The notes beneath the pieces were generated by a model. The model was not told where the DNA came from and ran no database searches. It worked only from the letters and a program-made list of their open reading frames with translations. From Pectinatus frisingensis (GTDB lineage: Bacteria; Bacillota; Negativicutes; Selenomonadales; Selenomonadaceae): a stretch of DNA of 64,000 nt. Shown here in pieces: positions 17,634 to 24,618 of the stretch (position 1 is its first letter; the number at the start of each line of letters is the position of its first letter). The stretch spans positions 1 to 64,000 of the forward strand of contig NZ_WIQU01000054.1 of the NCBI RefSeq assembly GCF_015732285.1, given 5' to 3'. The position numbers were made by a program, and so were the translations under genes.

Positions 17634-18392
17634 TTAAATAAACGCTTTTATTGCTATACCGGCGGTTTTTAATGCTTTGTTTATTTTTTCAGCAAAAAGC
17701 AATGCTTTGGCGCTGTCACCGTGAATGCAGATCGTGTCAGCTTTTACATTCAGTTCCTGGCCGTCGGCCGCAGTGACTTTTCCGTCCTTAACCATGTGCA
17801 GAACCTGCCGGATTGCTTTTTGTTCATCTGATAAAACCGCACCGGGTTGATTCCTCGGCATTAAGCTGCCATCTGCAAGATAGGTCCTATCAGCGAATAC
17901 TTCACTGGCTGTTTTTAATCCGATTTTGTCACCGGCAGTAATGAGCTCACTGCCGGCAAGACCAAATAAAATAAGTGAATTGTCTACCGCAAAAACGGCT
18001 TGAGCGATGGCCTCTGCTAAAGATTTATCTTTAGCAGCCATGTTATAAAGTGCCCCATGTGGTTTTACGTGCTGCATGTGACCTCCGGTGGATTTTATAA
18101 ATCCTTGTAGAGCGCCTATTTGATATACTGTGATGTCATATGCTTCTTGCGCGGATATTGCAATTTTGCGGCGGCCAAAACCGTTTAAATCCATTAACCC
18201 GGGATGCGCACCGATGGCGGTACTGTTTTTTATAGCAAGGGCAATTGTTTTGTGCATTACCCGTGGATCGCCGGCATGGAAGCCGCAGGCAATATTAGCT
18301 GAAGAAACGTATTTCAACACTTGGGAGTCATTACCAAGTGTATAAGCTCCGTAACTTTCACCAAGGTCACTGTTTAAGTCTATGGTTTGCAT
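17634..18392 (-). CDS. pxpA: 5-oxoprolinase subunit A (LamB/YcsF family)
   Basis: A 252-residue PxpA with all family landmarks: [16 protein letters not shown] at the N-terminus, [44 protein letters not shown] and CIHGDSA. These conserved Asp/His residues probably form the active site. It has a strong AAAGGAGG site. The 203-base gap to the upstream transporter gene is AT-rich and includes ACATGTAAACATGT (about 18.46 kb), a possible operator; no clear terminator is seen, so one operon with the transporter is likely. Confidence 0.95.
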   Translation of the reverse strand: MQTIDLNSDLGESYGAYTLGNDSQVLKYVSSANIACGFHAGDPRVMHKTIALAIKNSTAIGAHPGLMDLNGFGRRKIAISAQEAYDITVYQIGALQGFIKSTGGHMQHVKPHGALYNMAAKDKSLAEAIAQAVFAVDNSLILFGLAGSELITAGDKIGLKTASEVFADRTYLADGSLMPRNQPGAVLSDEQKAIRQVLHMVKDGKVTAADGQELNVKADTICIHGDSAKALLFAEKINKALKTAGIAIKAFI

Positions 18393-18595
18393 GAGAAATC
18401 AGACCTCCTTTTGCATAACTATAAAAATAAAATATTGTAATTATTAATGTAATAAAAACATGTAAACATGTATATTATATATTATTTTATCCGATTAACT
18501 CAAATCAGGATAAGCATGGCACTGTTTAATAAATATATTGGGGAACGTGGAAATACTGTAAAAACAGCAGTTAAGGAATAATTTAACGAAATTAG

Positions 18596-19813
18596 TCAGC
18601 TGAGAAATTGATTTATAAAAGTATGGATGCTCATGTAACCCATCAGAAGAACCACCAGTAATCCTGTTAAAGTCATCCATACGGGGTGCCTGTAATTTCC
18701 TACGATTTTTTTATTATAAGCACCTACTAAAATAGATGCCAATGCCAATGGAAGAATAAAGCCATTTATTGTTCCGACGATAATCAGCACTTTAACCGGC
18801 TGGCCGATAAGGATAAATACAAGTGTAGAAAAAATGATAAAGCCGATAATTATTTTGCTGTAATAAGCATCAATTTTTGCACTGAAAGATTTGAGAAAGG
18901 ATACAGAGGTGTAGGCGCAGCCTATTACTGAAGTGGTGCCGGCAGACCAGATTACAATACCAAACAGCTTATAGCCAATATCTCCGGCGGCAGCCTGAAA
19001 TACGGAAGCGGCAGGATTAGACGGATCAATGGCGTAGCCGTGTGTAATGACACCCAGTGCACCCAGAAATAAAACTATGCGCATGACACCTGTTATTAAT
19101 ATGCCGCTGACGGCACTGCGGGTCGCCTGCGGTACAAAATTTATCCCTTTTATTCCGGAATCAAGCAATCTGTGACCTCCGGCAAAGGTTATATAACCAC
19201 CGACGCTGCCGCCGATTAAAGTTACCAAAGCCATTATGTCAATTTTATCAGGCATAAATGTCTTGACTACAGCATCGCCAACCGGTGGAAGAGCGGCAAC
19301 GGCAACAAACAATGCCAGCAAGAGGCGAACAATACCAAAGGTACTGACAAATTTGTCCATAATATCTCCGATTTGTTTGAAGCAAAAAATCGATAATGCG
19401 ATAATACCGCAAATGAAGGCGGCCGGTTTTATTGAAAGTCCGAACAAAACGTTCAAACCCAACGCAGCACCGGCTATATTGCCGATATTAAAACATAGTC
19501 CGCCGATGATAATTAGGACAGAGATGAAATAACCAAGTCCGGGAAGAACAGCATTACCGATTTCCTGACCGCGTTTACCGGAAGCAACGATGATACGCCA
19601 GACGTTTATTTGGACAATTATATCAATGATAACTGAAGCCAGAATTACAAAACCAAAACTGGCACCGGTTTTTTGTGTGAATACTGTTGTCTGCATGAGA
19701 AAACCGGGCCCAATGGCCGTTATCGCCATCAGAAATATTGCACCGATGTAAGAACGAAGTGTTGTTTTTACTTTGAACCGGTCGGCCTCTTTTTGAATCT
19801 TATTTTCGTCCAT
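18596..19813 (-). CDS. Nramp-fold transporter lacking the metal-binding motif (YcsG-like)
   Basis: A 405-residue membrane protein with about eleven hydrophobic helices and the Nramp (LeuT-like) fold start AIGPGFLMQTTVF. Typical Nramp metal transporters have DPGN in helix 1 and a Met-Pro-His-type motif in helix 6. Here helix 1 reads TQKTGASFG and helix 6 region reads GGYITFAGGHRLLDSG, so the metal ligands are not visible. Together with its position ahead of pxpA (as ycsG in B. subtilis), this suggests an organic or anion substrate, for example 5-oxoproline or glutamate-like compounds (inference). AAAGGAG precedes the ATG. Confidence 0.85.
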   Translation of the reverse strand: MDENKIQKEADRFKVKTTLRSYIGAIFLMAITAIGPGFLMQTTVFTQKTGASFGFVILASVIIDIIVQINVWRIIVASGKRGQEIGNAVLPGLGYFISVLIIIGGLCFNIGNIAGAALGLNVLFGLSIKPAAFICGIIALSIFCFKQIGDIMDKFVSTFGIVRLLLALFVAVAALPPVGDAVVKTFMPDKIDIMALVTLIGGSVGGYITFAGGHRLLDSGIKGINFVPQATRSAVSGILITGVMRIVLFLGALGVITHGYAIDPSNPAASVFQAAAGDIGYKLFGIVIWSAGTTSVIGCAYTSVSFLKSFSAKIDAYYSKIIIGFIIFSTLVFILIGQPVKVLIIVGTINGFILPLALASILVGAYNKKIVGNYRHPVWMTLTGLLVVLLMGYMSIHTFINQFLS

Positions 19814-19844
19814 TGTATTTTCTCCTTTAAAAACTTTATTTTTA

Positions 19845-19886
19845 TAAATAAAAAGCGCTTAAAGTAAAATAATATTACCTTAAGCG
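19845..19886 (-). terminator. Possible attenuator hairpin in the leader of the transporter-pxp operon
   Basis: Reading leftward: CGCTTAAGGTAA, 7-base loop, TTACTTTAAGCG, then CTTTTTATTT. It sits between the predicted promoter and the transporter start, starting within about 10-20 bases of the likely transcription start. An intrinsic terminator here would act on the operon itself. Confidence 0.5.
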
Positions 19887-19902
19887 TCATTGCTATATAT
19901 AA

Positions 19903-19931
19903 AATATAGCATCAAAGTATTGTTTTGTAAA
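19903..19931 (-). promoter_or_regulatory. Probable promoter of the transporter-pxp-acc operon
   Basis: Minus strand TTTACA, 17-base spacer, TATATT. A short palindrome TGCTATAT/ATATAGCA (about 19.89-19.91 kb) overlaps the -10 region and could be an operator. Confidence 0.5.
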
Positions 19932-20044
19932 TAGTAGTAAGGTTTATGAACAGTTCTTATGTATGAAAATATTTATAGAATATCTTGATGTGGGATATAT
20001 CAGGATGACAGCTGATAATGGACTCTTGAAAGATAAATTTTTAT

Positions 20045-20073
20045 TTGCTAAATGACGGATTATTTGTTATACT
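20045..20073 (+). promoter_or_regulatory. Sigma-A promoter of ahpC
   Basis: TTGCTA, 17-base spacer, TATACT, placed so that transcription would begin inside the adjacent palindromic operator. Confidence 0.65.
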
Positions 20074-20075
20074 AC

Positions 20076-20112
20076 CTTATAGATAATGATAAAGATTATC
20101 ATTATCTATAAG
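20076..20112 (+). promoter_or_regulatory. Fur/PerR-type palindromic operator of ahpC
   Basis: Perfect 15-base arms CTTATAGATAATGAT and ATCATTATCTATAAG flank a 7-base spacer. The GATAATGAT/ATCATTATC core equals the classical Fur-box half sites. Because it overlaps the transcription start of a peroxide-scavenging gene, a PerR or Fur family repressor is the expected binder. Confidence 0.8.
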
Positions 20113-20138
20113 GCAACATTATTAAAAGGAGGATGGGT

Positions 20139-20702
20139 ATGTCATTAATTAATAAAGAAATCAGTGATTTTTCAACTGATGCTTATATCGGTGATGCTTT
20201 TAAAACTATAAGTAAAAAAGATATTTTGGGAAAATGGGCTGTGTTTTTCTTTTATCCGGCTGATTTTACTTTTGTCTGTCCCACTGAACTTGAGGATTTG
20301 GCAAATTCTTACGAAGCTTTTAAAAAGATTGGCTGTGAAATTTATTCAGTTTCTTGTGATACTCACTTTGTGCATAAAGCATGGCATGATGCGTCCGATA
20401 CTATAAAAAAGATAAGATTTCCGATGCTCGGTGATACGACCGGAGCGATTGCTCGCGATTTTGATGTTTTGATCGAGGCGGCCGGTACGGCGGAACGGGG
20501 TTCATTTATTATTAACCCGCAGGGAAAAATAGTTGCCTATGAAGTTATCGAGGGAAGCGTTGGACGCAACGCAGCTGAATTGCTGCGTCGTGTTGAAGCG
20601 GCCCAGTTTGTGGCAGAACATGGCAGCGAAGTATGTCCGGCTAATTGGCATCCAGGTGCAAGAACGTTGAAACCGGGAATTGATCTGGTAGGAAAAATTT
20701 AA
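20139..20702 (+). CDS. ahpC: Alkyl hydroperoxide reductase C (2-Cys peroxiredoxin)
   Basis: Reduces H2O2 and organic peroxides using a peroxidatic Cys. The 187-residue length from ATG 20139 equals classical AhpC; that ATG is 6 bases after AAAAGGAGG, while the ATG at 20133 touches it. Peroxidatic Cys is in FVCPTELEDL, the resolving Cys in EVCPANWHPG. There is no ahpF next to it, so an external reductase (thioredoxin- or NADH-linked) must recycle it. Regulated by the palindrome just upstream. Confidence 0.96.
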   Translation: MSLINKEISDFSTDAYIGDAFKTISKKDILGKWAVFFFYPADFTFVCPTELEDLANSYEAFKKIGCEIYSVSCDTHFVHKAWHDASDTIKKIRFPMLGDTTGAIARDFDVLIEAAGTAERGSFIINPQGKIVAYEVIEGSVGRNAAELLRRVEAAQFVAEHGSEVCPANWHPGARTLKPGIDLVGKI

Positions 20703-20732
20703 TTCAAATACACCGATAATTATCGTAAAAGA

Positions 20733-20770
20733 TGTACGGCAGAGTACCATTCGCTGCCGTACATTTTTTT
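20733..20770 (+). terminator. Terminator of ahpC
   Basis: TGTACGGCAG pairs with CTGCCGTACA around an 11-base loop and is followed by a run of seven T. Confidence 0.9.
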
Positions 20771-20772
20771 GC

Positions 20773-20830
20773 AGTGCACCCGGATGGGTACAGTGTGGGA
20801 GTGAAAGTCCCGCGTACGGGTGGTATGGGT
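20773..20830 (+). mobile_element. Possible 5' fragment of a group II intron
   Basis: The GC-richer stretch GTGCACCCGGATGGGTAC (from 20774), then GGGAGTGAAAGTCCC and ACGGGTGG, resembles the 5' end and domain I start of bacterial group II introns (GTGCGCCC...GGGTGAAAGTCCC type). It stops after about 57 bases and AT-rich DNA follows. No reverse transcriptase gene or domain V/VI was seen nearby. If correct, it is an inactive remnant. Confidence 0.45.
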
Positions 20831-20867
20831 GGCAATAATTTTAACAGAAAATAAATATAATAAATTG

Positions 20868-20882
20868 TTTCACTTAGTGAAA
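20868..20882 (+). promoter_or_regulatory. Palindrome upstream of the hydrogenase genes, candidate operator
   Basis: TTTCACT-t-AGTGAAA is a perfect 7-base inverted repeat just downstream of a TATAAT at 20856-20861 and about 110 bases before hydC. It does not match the Rex consensus. No clear -35 was seen. Confidence 0.4.
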
Positions 20883-20992
20883 GTTTTAATTTGTTGAAAA
20901 ACTTTTATTTTTATTAATCCTAATGTATACTTAATTCTATTAATAAATATGATAAATTGCCATAACAGATAAATTGAAAGCTGGTCCGGAGC

Positions 20993-21490
20993 ATGATTGA
21001 AGATAGCGGCAAGTTTGATTTGAATGACGAATTGAAAACTCAGATAGAGACGATTTTAGATAATCATTGCCATGATTTTACCCAGATCGTCGGCATACTT
21101 TTGGATGTGCAGGAGCAAATTTCCCAGCATTATATTCCTAAGATAGCGGCTTTTTATATAGCTGATAAATTGCCGATTAAATTATCTGCCATTTATGATT
21201 GCATAACTTTTTATGATGCATTAAGTGATAAGCCGCGCGGACGTTATCCAATAGAGGTATGTGACAGTGTGGCTTGTAAAGTAAATGATAATGGATTTTT
21301 GCTGGAAACACTTAAGGAGCTTTTGGGGATTGATTTTGGTACGGTGACTTATGATGGAAGATTTACTATAGAAAAGGTATCTTGTTTTGGTGCCTGTGAT
21401 CGGGCACCGGCTGTGAAGATAAATAAGATTGTGTATGGGCCCTTGAAAACCAGGGAGCAGGTACGGGATTTATTGAAACAGTTTGTTTAA
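20993..21490 (+). CDS. hydC: NADH-linked [FeFe] hydrogenase, NuoE-like subunit
   Basis: A 165-residue thioredoxin-fold protein that carries one [2Fe-2S] cluster and passes electrons between the flavin subunit and the hydrogenase. The four ligands are visible as C-x4-C in CDSVAC and C-x3-C in CFGAC, the NuoE pattern. The GGAG near the ATG is only 1-2 bases away, so initiation may be weak or the start slightly different; an in-frame CTG lies at 20981. The next gene starts 13 bases after the stop. First gene of the hydC-hydB-hydA set. Confidence 0.88.
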   Translation: MIEDSGKFDLNDELKTQIETILDNHCHDFTQIVGILLDVQEQISQHYIPKIAAFYIADKLPIKLSAIYDCITFYDALSDKPRGRYPIEVCDSVACKVNDNGFLLETLKELLGIDFGTVTYDGRFTIEKVSCFGACDRAPAVKINKIVYGPLKTREQVRDLLKQFV

Positions 21491-21503
21491 GCGAGGGATA
21501 TCA

Positions 21504-22757
21504 ATGGAAAATATTAAGTACATAACGGAAAATTTTGGTAAATACGATATTTCATCAATAGATTCTTATATGAGTATTGGTGGGTTTGAGGCACTGAGAA
21601 AAGCTGTTGCGATGGATGGTGATGCCGTTGCTGCTGTGTTGTCTGAAGCTAAGATAAAGGGGCGCGGCGGGGCTGAATATCCCATGGGAAGAAAGTGGTC
21701 CCAAGCGCGGGTTGTAAAACGGCCGCATCATTGCGTTGTCTGCAATGCCGATGAAGGTGAAACCTGCACATTTAAGGATCGGGAACTTATAAAAAATGAT
21801 CCGTTCAATTTGATAGAAGCGATAATAATTGCTGGATGGACAGTGAATGCGGAAGATGCATACATTTACTTGCGGGCCGAATATGCTTGTCTGCGGCCAC
21901 GAATTATCAATGCAATACAACAGGCCGAAGAACATGACTTCTTGGGAAAAAACATTTTGGGTACAGGCTGGAGTTATAATATTCACTTATATAGCGGGGC
22001 CGGAGCTTATGTTTGCGGTGAGGGAACAGCATTGATACGATCAATTGAAGGCAAAGCGGGCAGGCCGAGAATGAAACCGCCCTTCATGAAGCAAAGCGGA
22101 CTTTTTGCACGGCCAACTTGCATCAATAATGTGGAAAGTTTATCAATCGTACCACATCTTTTACGTAACGCACTGCCATATATGCAGGCGGGAACGAAAG
22201 AATCCGTTGGGACTAAACTCATTAGTGTGGGCGGTAATGTCAATAAGCCGGGAGTATATGAAATACCTTTTGGGATAAGTATTCGTGATATAATTTATGA
22301 TTTGGCAGGCGGGGTTCAGGAAGGACGCAATATACGGCTGATCCAGTTTGGCGGAGCGTCAGGGAAGATTTCTGATGACAGGATTCTCGATATTCCGTAT
22401 AGTTATGAATCATTTGCGGCAAATAATTTGATAATTGGTTCAGGGTCTGTTTTAGTGATAGATGAGCGTACGAGTGTAATTGATTTTTTACGTTATACGC
22501 AGGATTTTTTTCTGCATGAAAGCTGCGGACAGTGTACACCCTGCCGCGAAGGCAACAGGCATATAAGAATATTTTTGGAAAAGATAAAGAATGGGATACA
22601 TACTGATGAAGATATAAGAACGATGAAAACATTTGCCACAGTAATGCCGATGTCATCTCTGTGCGGATTGGGAGAAACGGCGCAAAATGCCTTGAAATCA
22701 GCATTTACTATTTTCCCTGAAGTTTTTACAGTGAAAAAATCAGCAGGGGGCATATGA
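21504..22757 (+). CDS. hydB: NADH-linked [FeFe] hydrogenase, NuoF-like flavin subunit
   Basis: A 417-residue NuoF homologue that binds FMN and NADH. FMN/NADH motifs: KGRGGAEYPMGRKW, NADEGETCTFKDR, and GAGAYVCGEGTALI. One [4Fe-4S] cluster is bound by CGQCTPCREGN plus a later Cys in SSLCGLGE. It lacks the N-terminal [2Fe-2S] domain and the C-terminal ferredoxin domain found in many bifurcating HydB proteins (about 600 residues). ATG 21504 follows GAGGG by about 7 bases; an ATG seven codons earlier lies inside hydC with no site. Its stop overlaps the region before hydA. Confidence 0.92.
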   Translation: MENIKYITENFGKYDISSIDSYMSIGGFEALRKAVAMDGDAVAAVLSEAKIKGRGGAEYPMGRKWSQARVVKRPHHCVVCNADEGETCTFKDRELIKNDPFNLIEAIIIAGWTVNAEDAYIYLRAEYACLRPRIINAIQQAEEHDFLGKNILGTGWSYNIHLYSGAGAYVCGEGTALIRSIEGKAGRPRMKPPFMKQSGLFARPTCINNVESLSIVPHLLRNALPYMQAGTKESVGTKLISVGGNVNKPGVYEIPFGISIRDIIYDLAGGVQEGRNIRLIQFGGASGKISDDRILDIPYSYESFAANNLIIGSGSVLVIDERTSVIDFLRYTQDFFLHESCGQCTPCREGNRHIRIFLEKIKNGIHTDEDIRTMKTFATVMPMSSLCGLGETAQNALKSAFTIFPEVFTVKKSAGGI

Positions 22758-22759
22758 TA

Positions 22760-24496
22760 ATGGAAGATATGATTAATTTAAAAATAAACGGTATGCCGGT
22801 AAGAGTACACAAGGGCACGAAGATACTTGAAGCAGCCCGGCTGCTGCATATTGATATTCCTCATTTATGTTATCATCCCGACCAACGGATTAAAGCACGC
22901 TGCCGCATTTGCTCAGTGGAAGTGGTTGGTAAAAAGCGCCTTCTGGCAGCTTGCGCAACAGAATGTTGGGAGGGCATGGAAGTATTTACGGACACGAAAG
23001 TAGTGCGTGATACACAAAGAGGAATTTTGCAGTTAATTATGGCTGATCATGAAGAAAACTGTCTGACCTGTCCACGCAATGGTAATTGTGTTTTACAGCA
23101 GCTGTGCAGTCGGTTTAATATACTGCGTCCTAATCTGACACATGTTGCTGAACATCTGACGGTGCGAACAGGCAATCCCAGCCTTGTGCATGATCCGGAA
23201 AAATGTGTAAAATGCGGACGCTGTATACGTGTCTGTAAGGATGTCCAAGGGATAGAAGCAATCGGTTTTGCCGGGAGAAGTACGGGATTAAAAGTTACCA
23301 CGCCGTATGAAGATGATTTTGCCAAAACGGATTGTGTTTTGTGTGGACAATGTACAGTTGTCTGCCCTGTCGGTGCGTTAGTGGAAAGAGATGACACTGA
23401 TAAGGTGCTGGATGCGATATTTGATCCTGCAAAAAAAGTTATTGTGCAGACGGCGCCGTCAGTTCGTGTAGCACTCGGAGATGCATTTGGCCTGCCCGAT
23501 GGAAGCATAGTCACTAAAAAGATGGTGGCTGCATTGCGGATGATTGGTTTTGATAAAGTGTTCGATACAAACTATGGGGCTGATTTGACTATAACTGAGG
23601 AAGCATGTGAACTTATTGACAGATTGAAAAATAATAGAAAAATGCCAATGACAACATCGTGCTGTCCGGCATGGGTAAATTTTGTTGAAAAGCATTACCC
23701 GGGTGAAATTGAACATTTATCGAGTACCAAATCACCTATGTCGATTTTTTCTGCAGTATTGAAAACACAATATGCCAGGCAGGAGAAAATTGCGCCGGAA
23801 AATATTTTTTCAGTAGCAGTTATGCCGTGTATTGCTAAAAAATACGAGGCAAGGCGGCCGGAGCTGGGGAAAAATGGAAATTTTGATACAGATGCGGTTA
23901 TAACGACTCGTGGTTTGATAAAATTAATAAAATATATAGGCATAGATTTTGTTAATTTACAAGAAGATGAATTTGATGATCCGATGGGGGAATCAACAGG
24001 AGCCGGTGCTATTTTCGGTACTACCGGTGGTGTTATGGAAGCTGCATTGCGCACAGCTTATGAATGGCTGACAGGACGGGAAATGCCGACGCTGGAGTAT
24101 ACTCCGGTACGTGGATTTGAAGGAATAAAAGAAGCCCAGGTGAAAATAGATAAATACAATTTGAAAATAGCGGTCGTACACACATTGAAAAACGCAGCAT
24201 TGGTTATGAATAAACTGCAGGTCGGACAGTGTGATTATGATTTTATAGAAATAATGGCCTGTCCCGGTGGGTGTGTGGGAGGCGGCGGTCAGCCAGTCAC
24301 CACGACTTTCGCTGCTACTAAGAAACGAATGAGCGCTCTATATGAAATTGACCGTAGCAGTAAACTACGCCGGTCACATGAAAATCCATATTTGAAAAAA
24401 CTGTATGCTGAATTTTTGGTAAGCCCCGGCAGTGACAAGGCACATCAGCTTTTGCATACGTGCTATCAGGCAAGGACAAAAGAGTTTGATTTTTGA
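22760..24496 (+). CDS. hydA: [FeFe] hydrogenase catalytic subunit
   Basis: Catalyses H2 formation or uptake. The 578-residue protein has an N-terminal [2Fe-2S] ferredoxin domain (CYHPDQ, CRICSVEV), a His/Cys [4Fe-4S] motif (HEENCLTCPRNGNC), two [4Fe-4S] clusters (CVKCGRCIRVC, CVLCGQCTVVCP) and the H-cluster domain. H-cluster signatures are all intact: TSCCPAW, MPCIAKKYEARRPE and EIMACPGGCVGGGGQP. The C-terminus is the small-subunit-like tail. ATG 22760 is 9 bases after the AGGGGG site; an ATG two codons upstream is too close. Domain content matches HndD/HydA partners of NuoEF-like subunits. Confidence 0.95.
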   Translation: MEDMINLKINGMPVRVHKGTKILEAARLLHIDIPHLCYHPDQRIKARCRICSVEVVGKKRLLAACATECWEGMEVFTDTKVVRDTQRGILQLIMADHEENCLTCPRNGNCVLQQLCSRFNILRPNLTHVAEHLTVRTGNPSLVHDPEKCVKCGRCIRVCKDVQGIEAIGFAGRSTGLKVTTPYEDDFAKTDCVLCGQCTVVCPVGALVERDDTDKVLDAIFDPAKKVIVQTAPSVRVALGDAFGLPDGSIVTKKMVAALRMIGFDKVFDTNYGADLTITEEACELIDRLKNNRKMPMTTSCCPAWVNFVEKHYPGEIEHLSSTKSPMSIFSAVLKTQYARQEKIAPENIFSVAVMPCIAKKYEARRPELGKNGNFDTDAVITTRGLIKLIKYIGIDFVNLQEDEFDDPMGESTGAGAIFGTTGGVMEAALRTAYEWLTGREMPTLEYTPVRGFEGIKEAQVKIDKYNLKIAVVHTLKNAALVMNKLQVGQCDYDFIEIMACPGGCVGGGGQPVTTTFAATKKRMSALYEIDRSSKLRRSHENPYLKKLYAEFLVSPGSDKAHQLLHTCYQARTKEFDF

Positions 24497-24618
24497 GGGC
24501 ATTGTGCAGTAATATTTTGAAATAGCGATAAATGGGAGTAAACATTGTAGTAATCTGTATATATCTTTTCTGCCGCAGTGAGAGATAATATAGTAATTTT
24601 AAGAAAGAAGACGATTTT

